Shown here: piece by piece, positions 14,137-20,367 of the stretch
How positions within the stretch are numbered: the stretch's first letter is position 1
Layout: each line of letters opens with the position of its first letter
Assembly (NCBI GenBank): GCA_934663625.1
Contig: CAKUKP010000030.1
Span: 1-31,745 of the forward strand
DNA: 31,745 nucleotides
Source: an uncultured Clostridia bacterium
Lineage (GTDB): Bacteria; Bacillota; Clostridia; Christensenellales; Aristaeellaceae
Direction: 5' to 3'
The notes under the pieces: generated by a model
The model's database searches: none
What the model saw: only the letters and a program-made list of their open reading frames with translations
Told to the model about the DNA's origin: nothing
Position numbers and translations under genes: made by a program

Positions 14137-14164
14137 TTGCAAGTTATGTCGATTATGCTATAAT
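14137..14164 (+). promoter_or_regulatory. Promoter of the folT-folC operon
   Basis: -35 TTGCAA (14137-14142), 16-base spacer, -10 TATAAT (14159-14164) with an upstream TG (extended -10). The leader is about 270 nt and contains the THF riboswitch. Confidence 0.75.
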
Positions 14165-14189
14165 AACGGGGAATGGGAGGTGTAATCGC

Positions 14190-14357
14190 ATGGCATGCGG
14201 GAAAGAATGCAGAGTCCCGCAAATCGGTCGAGCGAAGAAGCAAGGGTTTTTTGTGTTGAGTAGGAATGGCGCGTCAAGTATCTGCGGATGGGAGGTTGCC
14301 GCAGGGCGAAGGAATGGAATATTCCGCGATGCCATTATCGCATCCGCTAACACGTAG
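14190..14357 (+). CDS. Possible 55-codon leader ORF running through the riboswitch
   Basis: ATG at 14190 with a good ribosome binding site (GGGAGG, 9-base spacing). The frame starts MACGKECRVPQIGRAKKQG and ends in TAG at 14355-14357, just 2 bases beyond the 3' strand of riboswitch stem P1. It would be translated through the whole aptamer, which is unusual. The coding sequence is constrained by the aptamer, so the peptide itself is unlikely to be conserved; it may be a chance frame. If translated, ribosomes would interfere with aptamer folding. Confidence 0.3.
   Translation: MACGKECRVPQIGRAKKQGFFVLSRNGASSICGWEVAAGRRNGIFRDAIIASANT
14253..14353 (+). promoter_or_regulatory. THF riboswitch, class I aptamer
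   Basis: It matches the class I tetrahydrofolate aptamer of Clostridia by conserved blocks: GAGTAG, GCGCGTCAAGT, GATGGGAGGTTG, GGCGAAGG and GCATCCGCT. Stems can be drawn: P1 GTGTT-AG (14253-14260) with CTAACAC (14347-14353), P2 AATGGCG with the TGCCATT segment, P3 CTGCGG with CCGCAG. It binds reduced folates and controls the folate transporter gene that follows, so both context and sequence agree. Confidence 0.93.
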
Positions 14358-14443
14358 GGAACGTCTGTGTGCGTTCCGATTCAATGAATATTCAAAATTG
14401 AATATGGAATCAACCTCCTCCAAATTAGAATGGAGGCTTTTTT
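14358..14443 (+). promoter_or_regulatory. Riboswitch expression platform
   Basis: After the aptamer come a hairpin GGAACG/CGTTCC (14358-14377), an AT-rich hairpin (about 14378-14411), and CCTCCA (14417-14422) pairing with TGGAGG (14431-14436). That last stem hides the folT ribosome binding site and is followed by a run of six Ts (14438-14443), so it could act by blocking translation or by terminating transcription right at the start codon. Confidence 0.7.
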
Positions 14444-14986
14444 ATGAAGAAAATCAATACGCGCGCGCTGGTTACGCTGGCGCTGCTGGCGGCGGTCAGC
14501 GTTGTTCTGGCAAGGTTCATCATCCCCATGCCCAATCCCACGATGCGTTTTTCGATCGAGGCGACCCCGATTATCATCGCCGGTTTCCTGTTCGGGCCGA
14601 TTCCCGCCGGACTGGTGGGCTTCATCGCCGATCTGGTGGGCTGCCTGTTTTCGGGCTATGGCTACAATCCCATGTTCGCCGTGCCGCCGGTTTTGATCGG
14701 CGTATGCGCGGGGCTGATGCGTCCGCTGCTGTATAAGAAGATTTCCTATCTTCGCGTGCTGGCGGCGTTTGCGCCCGCCGTGGTGGTGGGTTCGATCCTG
14801 TGGCAGAGCTACTGGCTTTCCTTCTTCTATGGGAATAAGACGTTCGGCGCGTTTTTGGTTTCCAGATCGATTCAGTTCGTGATTACATCCTGCGTAAACG
14901 CGCTGGCGGTATATCTGCTGATGCGCAGCGGCATGTTTGTCAATCTGCACATGTGGCCGCCAAAGGGCGCAGAAATCAAACAATAA
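14444..14986 (+). CDS. folT: Folate ECF transporter S component
   Basis: 180 residues, almost entirely hydrophobic with about six membrane helices. Near the N-terminus are the family features RALVTLALLAAVSVVLARF and MRFSIEATPIIIAGFLFGP, followed by GFIADLVGCLFSGYGYNPMFA. The S component binds folate and works with a shared EcfA-A'-T energising module encoded elsewhere. The upstream THF riboswitch and the downstream folC (22 bases later) fix folate as the substrate. The start follows GGAGG at 7-base spacing. Confidence 0.93.
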   Translation: MKKINTRALVTLALLAAVSVVLARFIIPMPNPTMRFSIEATPIIIAGFLFGPIPAGLVGFIADLVGCLFSGYGYNPMFAVPPVLIGVCAGLMRPLLYKKISYLRVLAAFAPAVVVGSILWQSYWLSFFYGNKTFGAFLVSRSIQFVITSCVNALAVYLLMRSGMFVNLHMWPPKGAEIKQ

Positions 14987-15008
14987 AGATAAAGAAGGCG
15001 TTGCAACC

Positions 15009-16283
15009 ATGAATATGGAACAGGCAATGGATTACATCCACAATATCAACTGGAACTGGGTCAGCGCGCTGCCGTGCCTGGATCGCGAGGTAGAACTGCT
15101 GCATCGCATCGGCGATCCGCAGAAGAAACTGAAGTTCATCCACATCGCGGGCACGAACGGCAAGGGCTCCACCGCCGCGATGCTGGCTTCGATTTTGCAG
15201 CGGGCGGGCTACAATACCGGTCTGTACACATCACCGTACATCATCCGCTTTAACGAGCGCATTCAGGTGAACGGCGAACAGATTCCCGATGAAGATGTGA
15301 TCGGCATTCTGGAAGAGATTCGTCCGCTGGCGGATTCGATGGCGGATCATCCCACCGAATTTGAACTGGTAACCGCCATCGGCATGGAATACTTCGCGCG
15401 CAAAAAGTGCGATATCGTGGTGCTGGAGGTCGGTTTGGGCGGCGAATTCGATGCGACCAACGCCATCGATGCGCCCGAAGCCGCCGTGATGGTAAACATT
15501 GGCCTGGATCATATGCAGGTGCTGGGAAACACGCTGGAGAAAATCGCTTCCGCCAAGGCGGGCATCATCAAATCCGGCTGCGATTGCGTGATCTACGAAC
15601 AGAAAAAGAGCGTGGAACAGGTGTTTGAAGATCGGTGCGCCGAATTGAACGTGCCCGTGCATCACGCCGAATTTTCCGCGCTGACGCTGCATGCCTGCGA
15701 TCTTGCGGGGCAGACCTTCGATTGGAAGGATTTGAAGAACCTGCACATGCCGCTGCTGGGCGAACATCAGTTGCACAACGTGTGCACGGTGCTGACGACC
15801 ATCGAAGTCATGCGCCGCCGCGGATACGCAATATCGGATGCCGCCGTGCGCGAGGGACTTGAAAAGGTTACCTGGCCGGGGCGCTTCGAAGTGGTGCGCC
15901 GCGATCCCATGTTCATCATCGATGGCGGACACAACCCGCAATGCCTGGAAGCGCTGGTGCGCGCGTTCAACGATTATCTGCCCGGCCGGAAGATCACGTT
16001 CCTGAACGGCTGCATGGCGGATAAGGATTTCGGCGAAATGTTTGCCGATCTCGCGCCCTATGCAAAGGAATTTGTCACCGTAACGCCTGAAAATCCGCGC
16101 GCTCTGAAGGCCGAGGATCTGAAACAGCATCTTCTGCGCTATCATCTGCCCGTAACCGCGTGTGCAACCGTGGCGGAGGGTGTTCGCACGGCGATCGAAC
16201 ATGCCGGCACGGACGGCGTGGTGTGCGCCTGCGGATCGCTGTACATGATCGGCGATATCATGGCGGCGCTGGAAGCAATGTAA
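15009..16283 (+). CDS. folC: Folylpolyglutamate synthase / dihydrofolate synthase
   Basis: 424 residues. It adds glutamate to (dihydro)folate with ATP, trapping folate in the cell and making it a better cofactor. The Mur-ligase-type P-loop is HIAGTNGKGSTAAMLAS (about residues 40-56), followed by GLYTSPYIIRFNERIQVNG, the Mg/ATP block VLEVGLGGEFDATNAI and the C-terminal segment IIDGGHNPQCLEAL. Ribosome binding site AAGAAGGCG. It is co-transcribed with folT, so it is probably also under THF riboswitch control. In an acetogen, polyglutamyl-THF serves the methyl branch of CO2 fixation. Confidence 0.95.
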   Translation: MNMEQAMDYIHNINWNWVSALPCLDREVELLHRIGDPQKKLKFIHIAGTNGKGSTAAMLASILQRAGYNTGLYTSPYIIRFNERIQVNGEQIPDEDVIGILEEIRPLADSMADHPTEFELVTAIGMEYFARKKCDIVVLEVGLGGEFDATNAIDAPEAAVMVNIGLDHMQVLGNTLEKIASAKAGIIKSGCDCVIYEQKKSVEQVFEDRCAELNVPVHHAEFSALTLHACDLAGQTFDWKDLKNLHMPLLGEHQLHNVCTVLTTIEVMRRRGYAISDAAVREGLEKVTWPGRFEVVRRDPMFIIDGGHNPQCLEALVRAFNDYLPGRKITFLNGCMADKDFGEMFADLAPYAKEFVTVTPENPRALKAEDLKQHLLRYHLPVTACATVAEGVRTAIEHAGTDGVVCACGSLYMIGDIMAALEAM

Positions 16284-16315
16284 ATATCGAATCTGCAATT
16301 CGATCAAAAACGATC

Positions 16316-16340
16316 TGTGCCGCCCGCTTTGGGCGGCACA
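16316..16340 (+). terminator. Hairpin after folC
   Basis: Perfect 10-bp stem TGTGCCGCCC / GGGCGGCACA (loop GCTTT). No T-run follows, so it may act with the second hairpin at 16361-16386. Confidence 0.55.
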
Positions 16341-16345
16341 AATCA

Positions 16346-16366
16346 CAGACCACTGATAAACCCCGC
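16346..16366 (+). repeat. Left-end remnant of the structured repeat (copy C)
   Basis: CAGACCACTGATAAACCCC plus GC matches the left end of repeat copies A and B (one change from copy B), again just downstream of a gene. The rest of the element is absent. Confidence 0.55.
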
Positions 16367-16386
16367 CTAAACAGCAATAGGCGGGG
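16361..16386 (+). terminator. Second terminator after folC
   Basis: 9-bp perfect stem CCCCGCCTA / TAGGCGGGG (loop AACAGCAA) followed by TGTTGTTGT. Confidence 0.7.
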
Positions 16387-16397
16387 TGTTGTTGTAG

Positions 16398-16615
16398 CTA
16401 GCGAAAAGGGAAAGCATTGTTCGCGCATATTGCGAATGAGAACCATTTGTATGCCCTGTTGTAGCTGACTTTTTCCTCCAGCCGCGCTTCGGGCTTGATT
16501 TCGTACAGGTAGCCGATGAACAGCATCCAAAACAGTATCTCCGGATCGATCGTCGGCCGACTGTTGTCCGCACAGTACAGCGGCGCGCACAGCGCATGAA
16601 TGAAACTGAAATCTG
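16398..16615 (-). pseudogene. IS1182-type transposase fragment (N-terminal domain)
   Basis: On the minus strand a continuous frame reads FIHALCAPLYCADNSRPTID, then PEILFWMLFIGYLYEIKPEA, then RLEEKVSYNRAYKWF, ending in TAG at 16400-16398. RP-x-ID-P-x-x-L with GYLYxI...RxLEE...NxAYxWF is the N-terminal (DUF772) domain of IS1182-like transposases. The catalytic DDE domain, the start and the terminal repeats are missing, so this is a dead remnant of about 70 codons. It shows past insertion activity in the same stretch that now holds the CRISPR array and several palindromes. Confidence 0.8.
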
Positions 16616-16640
16616 CCGTTTTATCTATTTTTTCACATGT

Positions 16641-16676
16641 AAAGGGGTCGAAGATAAGTATTTCTTCGACCCCTTT
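16641..16676. repeat. Perfect 14-bp hairpin
   Basis: AAAGGGGTCGAAGA (16641-16654) pairs perfectly with TCTTCGACCCCTTT (16663-16676), 8-base loop. No U-run on either strand, so it is not a standard terminator; it could be an element end or attachment structure. Confidence 0.7.
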
Positions 16677-16696
16677 GTCAATGATCTGGTCTTACT

Positions 16697-16786
16697 CTGG
16701 TGATACGCACCGAAGACCCGCAAAGCGGGTTTCGGCAGCAACGCGCTGGAACTTTGCTTTGCAAAGTCTCCGGTGCGTACCATCAG
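16697..16786 (+). repeat. Cloverleaf-like inverted repeat element
   Basis: A 19-bp closing stem (16697-16715 with 16768-16786; one G.T pair and two A.C mismatches) encloses three small hairpins: ACCCGC-aaa-GCGGGT, CAGC-aacgc-GCTG and ACTTTGC-ttt-GCAAAGT. The sequence differs from repeats A and B, but the plan (inverted ends plus internal triloop hairpins) is similar. Confidence 0.7.
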
Positions 16787-16805
16787 GTGGAGCCAAGAAA
16801 CGTGG

Positions 16806-16980
16806 TTCGTGTCCCTCCTGCCTTCCTCTGATGAGGAAGGTGGATGCCGAAGGCAGACGGAAGGAGAGATAACGTACCTGCCGTTTTACACTGGTTTACG
16901 GGTTCTGCGGCATGGGTTTCTCTCCCTCAGTCATCGCCCCGCGATGCCAGCTCCCTCTCAGAGGGAGCCGAAATTGGTTC
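16806..16980. repeat. Palindromic dispersed repeats of gut-Clostridia type
   Basis: It holds CCTTCCTC-tgat-GAGGAAGG (16818-16837 region), the phrase GGATGCCGAAGGCAGACGGA, then CATCGC-ccc-GCGATG and GCTCCCTC-tca-GAGGGAGC (about 16951-16969). From memory, near-identical phrases are widely dispersed between genes in gut Clostridia (MITE-like units); this rests on recall, not on a search. Confidence 0.55.
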
Positions 16981-17036
16981 GCGTGAGAGCGCGAAACTTG
17001 CTGAAACGACAGTCCTTTCTGGTCGCGCGAGATCAG

Positions 17037-17269
17037 GTATTAATTCCCGATGGGAACGCGAAACAATTGTTCTTGTAAAGAGGACGATTGTTGTCAATGG
17101 CACTACTGTATTAATTCCCAATGGGAACGCGAAACCGGCGTTTTTCGTCGCTGCAGCTGTTTTCTTTTGGGTGCTAGTATTAATTCCCAATGGGAACGCG
17201 AAACTCTGACGACGACTGAGAAGACGGAAGTGGTTACTGATGTATTAATTCCCAATGGGAACGCGAAAC
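17037..17269 (+). CRISPR. Short CRISPR array, 4 repeats and 3 spacers, no cas genes in the window
   Basis: 28-bp repeats at 17037-17064, 17108-17135, 17177-17204 and 17242-17269. They start GTATTAATTCCC and end GGGAACGCGAAAC; only the first differs (one base, CCCGATGGG instead of CCCAATGGG). Spacers are 43, 41 and 37 bp and unrelated to each other. The repeat holds a small palindrome TTCCC-aat-GGGAA followed by an 8-base 3' part CGCGAAAC, like the crRNA 5' tag of type I/III systems, which favours transcription on the plus strand. Possible decayed repeats sit one spacer-length away on both sides: CGCGAAAC at 16990-16997 (39-bp gap) and AATGCGAAAC at 17322-17331. Confidence 0.88.
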
Positions 17270-17331
17270 TTGAACATTTTGTGTTCATAAGTTTACTTTA
17301 CCACGATATACGGATTTTGTCAATGCGAAAC

Positions 17332-17608
17332 TTCTAAACAGCTCCAAAAACTTAGTCAATCCCATGGGCAAAGGCGAATTGTACACATTTTGATGCGTGA
17401 TTCCGTGTTAAGAAAAGTCGTTTGACGAAAGAATTGACCATCCGAGCGGGCATATACGCCCGAAAGCGAACCCAAGGCGCCGTACAACTGGCAATCAGCC
17501 GTTTGATGCATGAGATCGCATTTCACAGAATGCCGTCCGGATCGAGGGTGGTGATAACGCCCTGTTGGATGCGCGCTTCCGCTTCACATCGCAGCACAGA
17601 ATGATCTT
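17332..17608. other. Intergenic stretch without a recognisable gene
   Basis: It lies between the CRISPR array and a strong terminator. A 60-codon TTG-initiated frame on the plus strand (17422-17604) has no ribosome binding site and no recognisable domain, so I do not call it. The stretch may be the trailer of the array transcript. Confidence 0.4.
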
Positions 17609-17634
17609 TGCCGCCCTTTCGGGCGGCATTTTTT
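17609..17634 (+). terminator. Strong intrinsic terminator downstream of the CRISPR array
   Basis: Perfect 8-bp stem TGCCGCCC / GGGCGGCA (loop TTTC) followed by six Ts. No gene upstream on this strand needs it except the CRISPR/repeat region. Confidence 0.85.
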
Positions 17635-17665
17635 GCGCAAATCTGTGAAAAGACGCGCGTACTGC

Positions 17666-17694
17666 TTGCAATTCGCGCCCATATATGGTAGTAT
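17666..17694 (+). promoter_or_regulatory. nfnAB promoter
   Basis: -35 TTGCAA (17666-17671), 17-base spacer, -10 TAGTAT (17689-17694). The roughly 95-nt leader contains an AGCGAA/TTCGCT hairpin with a GC-rich interior (17731-17764). Confidence 0.65.
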
Positions 17695-17795
17695 ATTTTG
17701 GGGTGTTAAAAGCAACATATCTAAGAGAGCGAAGGTCGGCGTGAACCGGCGGCGGCGTTCGCTTGCAACAATCTTTTCCGGAAAGAGGGATCACC

Positions 17796-18638
17796 ATGTT
17801 TAAGATCGTTAAGAAGCAGGAGTTGAACCCGACAGTTACCCGCATGTCCATCGAAGCGCCGATGGTTGCGCGCAAGGCGAAGGCCGGTCAGTTTATCATT
17901 CTGCGCACCCGCCCGGACGGCGAGCGCATTCCGCTTACCATCGCAGGCTACGACGCCGAAAAGGGCACCGTGGACATCATCTTCCAGATCGTGGGCGGCA
18001 CCACGATGGAACTGAACGCCCTGAACGAGGGCGAATACCTGCCCGATTTCGTAGGCCCGCTGGGCAAGCCCACCGAATTGGAAGGCCTGAAGAAGGTCGC
18101 CGTGGTCGGCGGCGGCGTGGGCAACGCCATCGCACTGCCCATCGCGCAGGCGCTGCATAAGGCGGGCGTGGAGGTGCATTCCTTCATCGGCTTCCGCTGC
18201 AAGGATCTGGTAATTCTTGAGGACGATTTCAAGGCGTGCTCCGATAAGGTGTTCATGATGACGGATGACGGCAGCTACGGCCGTAAAGGCGTGGTCACCG
18301 TGCCGCTGGAGGAAGCCATCGTCGCCGGTGAAAATTACGATGAAGTTATCGCGATCGGGCCGGTGATCATGATGAAGTTCGTTTGCCTGACCACGAAGAA
18401 GTACAACGTCAAGACCATCGTTTCCATGAACCCGATCATGATCGACGGCACCGGCATGTGCGGCGGCTGCCGCCTGACCGTGGGCGGCGAAACCAAGTTC
18501 GCCTGCGTGGACGGCCCCGAATTCGACGGTCATCTGGTGGATTTTGACGAAGCGATGATGCGCGGCGCAATGTACCGCGAATTTGAAGGCCACAGGCGTG
18601 AAGAAACCTGCAACCTGCTCAAGAAGGAGGTCAAATAA
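17796..18638 (+). CDS. nfnA: NADH-dependent ferredoxin:NADP oxidoreductase, small subunit
   Basis: 280 residues; ATG 17796 follows GGAAAGAGGGATCACC. It has the ferredoxin-NADP-reductase fold: an FAD-binding beta barrel at about 1-95 (KAGQFIILRT, ERIPLTIAGYD), then an NAD-binding domain with VAVVGGGVGNAIALPIAQAL. The C-terminal [2Fe-2S] motif is DGTGMCGGCRLTVGG...FACVDGPEFDGHLVDF. With NfnB it forms the electron-bifurcating transhydrogenase that couples reduced ferredoxin and NADH to NADPH. The same fold is found in sulfide dehydrogenase SudB and dihydroorotate dehydrogenase PyrK; the adjacent nfnB settles the assignment. One base separates its stop from the next start. Confidence 0.94.
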   Translation: MFKIVKKQELNPTVTRMSIEAPMVARKAKAGQFIILRTRPDGERIPLTIAGYDAEKGTVDIIFQIVGGTTMELNALNEGEYLPDFVGPLGKPTELEGLKKVAVVGGGVGNAIALPIAQALHKAGVEVHSFIGFRCKDLVILEDDFKACSDKVFMMTDDGSYGRKGVVTVPLEEAIVAGENYDEVIAIGPVIMMKFVCLTTKKYNVKTIVSMNPIMIDGTGMCGGCRLTVGGETKFACVDGPEFDGHLVDFDEAMMRGAMYREFEGHRREETCNLLKKEVK

Positions 18639-18639
18639 A

Positions 18640-20064
18640 ATGGCTGAAAAGAATATGTCCATGACCAAGTGCCCGATGCCTTCGCTGGCGCCGGATTATC
18701 GCAACAAGGTTTTTGAAGAGGTTGCAACGGGTTATACCTATGATATGGCGATTAATGAAGCAAGGCGCTGCCTGCACTGCAAGAATCATCCCTGCGTATC
18801 GGCCTGTCCCGTCCGCATCGATATTCCCGCGTTCATCGCGAAGGTCGCCGAAGAGGATATCGAAGGCGCGTTCGAAGTGCTGAATAAGCAGTCGTCCCTG
18901 CCCGCGGTCTGCGGTCGCGTATGCCCGCAGGAAACCCAGTGCGAAAGCAAGTGCGTTCGTGGCATCAAGGGCGAACCCGTCGGCATCGGCCGTCTGGAGC
19001 GCTTCGTTGCCGACTGGCATCGCGAGCATTCCACCCAGAAGATGACGCCTCCGGCGCAGAACGGCCACAAGGTCGCCGTGATCGGCGCAGGTCCTGCGGG
19101 TCTGACCTGCGCGGGCGATCTGGCGAAGATGGGCTACAAGGTAACCGTGTATGAAGCGCTGCACGTTGCGGGCGGCGTTCTGTCCTACGGCATTCCGGAG
19201 TTCCGTCTGCCCAAGACGATTGTGAATAAGGAAGTGGATAATCTGCGCGATCTGGGCGTGGATATCGAAACCGATATGGTCATCGGCAAGGTGCTGACCA
19301 TCGATGAACTGTTCGAAATGGGCAATGAAGCGGTATTCATCGGCTCCGGCGCGGGTCTGCCCCGCTTCATGGGCATTCCGGGCGAATCCCTGAAGGGCGT
19401 ATATTCCGCCAATGAATTCCTCACTCGCATCAATCTGATGAAGGCATATCTGCCCGATTCCAGAACGCCCATCCGCCACGGCAAGAAGGTTGCGGTCGTG
19501 GGCGGCGGCAACGTGGCGATGGACGCGGCGCGCTGCGCAAAGCGTCTGGGCGCGGACGAGGTTTACATCGTATACCGCCGCGGCATGGAGGAGCTTCCCG
19601 CCCGCCGCGAGGAAGTGGAGCATGCCATCGAAGAAGGCATTATCTTCAAGACGCTCACCAACCCCGTCGAGGTGCTGGGCTATAACAATCCCGAGGATCG
19701 CCGCGATCCCCGCAACGGCGAAGTGTGCGGCATGAAGTGTGTTGAAATGGAACTGGGCGAGCCGGATGCATCCGGCCGCCGCCGCCCGATCGTGAAGGAA
19801 GGCAGCGAATTCGTTCTGGATATCGATACCATGATCATGGCGCTGGGCACCAGCCCGAACCCGCTGATCCGCTCCACCACGCCCGGTTTGGATGCGAACA
19901 AGCACGGCTGCATCATCACCCAGGGTGAAGACGGCCTGACCAGCCGCGAAGGCGTATACGCCGGCGGCGACGCCGTAACCGGCGCAGCGACCGTAATTCT
20001 GGCGATGGGCGCGGGCAAGAACGCTGCGGCTGCCATCGATGAATACATCAAAAATAAGAAGTAA
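18640..20064 (+). CDS. nfnB: NADH-dependent ferredoxin:NADP oxidoreductase, large subunit (GltA-type)
   Basis: 474 residues; ATG 18640 follows AAGGAGGTCAAATAAA. N-terminal Fe-S domain with CLHCKNHPCVSACPVRIDIP (about 45-65) and CGRVCPQETQCESKC (about 90-105). Then an FAD-binding fold (VAVIGAGPAGLTCAGDLAKM), an NADP-binding fold (VAVVGGGNVAMDAARCAKRL), and the closing GVYAGGDAVTGAATVILAMG motif. Its length matches NfnB and the small subunit of glutamate synthase; no glutamate synthase large subunit is nearby and nfnA is directly upstream. In acetogens Nfn balances NADPH for the methyl branch. Confidence 0.94.
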   Translation: MAEKNMSMTKCPMPSLAPDYRNKVFEEVATGYTYDMAINEARRCLHCKNHPCVSACPVRIDIPAFIAKVAEEDIEGAFEVLNKQSSLPAVCGRVCPQETQCESKCVRGIKGEPVGIGRLERFVADWHREHSTQKMTPPAQNGHKVAVIGAGPAGLTCAGDLAKMGYKVTVYEALHVAGGVLSYGIPEFRLPKTIVNKEVDNLRDLGVDIETDMVIGKVLTIDELFEMGNEAVFIGSGAGLPRFMGIPGESLKGVYSANEFLTRINLMKAYLPDSRTPIRHGKKVAVVGGGNVAMDAARCAKRLGADEVYIVYRRGMEELPARREEVEHAIEEGIIFKTLTNPVEVLGYNNPEDRRDPRNGEVCGMKCVEMELGEPDASGRRRPIVKEGSEFVLDIDTMIMALGTSPNPLIRSTTPGLDANKHGCIITQGEDGLTSREGVYAGGDAVTGAATVILAMGAGKNAAAAIDEYIKNKK

Positions 20065-20102
20065 GATCAATAAAAAAATCGGGGTCGCCGCGCGCGGCGG
20101 CT

Positions 20103-20273
20103 CAGACCGCTGATAAACCCCGCAACCGCAGAAATTTTCTGAAACACTTCTGACGAAGTGAAAATTTCTGCTTGCTTCGTCAACGCGGGCTGCAAAATCG
20201 GTTACATACGTCCGTGTATGCGCCCTCTTTTGCAGTCCGTGTTTCCTTGCCTTGCGGCGTTTCTCAGCGTCTG
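20103..20273 (+). repeat. Dispersed structured repeat, copy B (171 bp)
   Basis: Inverted ends (20103-20125 with 20252-20273) differ by one gap and two bases over about 22 bp. Internal stems: CAGAAATTTT with AAAATTTCTG, carrying an apical CACTTC/GAAGTG; and CGGGCTGCAAAA with TTTTGCAGTCCG, carrying CATAC/GTATG. Compared with copy A, several pairs change on both sides while pairing is kept. It starts 38 bases after the nfnB stop, in the same orientation as nfnB, as copy A does relative to its gene. Confidence 0.87.
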
Positions 20274-20298
20274 TCAGTCTGTTGACTTTGTCAACATC

Positions 20299-20337
20299 CG
20301 GAGCCGCCGTGCGCGCGCGGCGGCTCCGATGCTTTTT
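20299..20337 (+). terminator. Terminator after nfnB and repeat B
   Basis: Perfect 11-bp stem CGGAGCCGCCG / CGGCGGCTCCG (20299-20309 with 20318-20328), then ATGCTTTTT. The GCGGCGGCTC just before repeat B (20093-20102) can also pair with GAGCCGCC here, so the repeat sits between complementary arms. Confidence 0.8.
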
Positions 20338-20367
20338 CATGATTTACGTATGCGAAGGAGAATACCT

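Noticed and set aside
17422..17604. 60-codon TTG-initiated frame between the CRISPR array and a terminator
   Set aside because: No ribosome binding site, no domain, and the composition looks like non-coding sequence.
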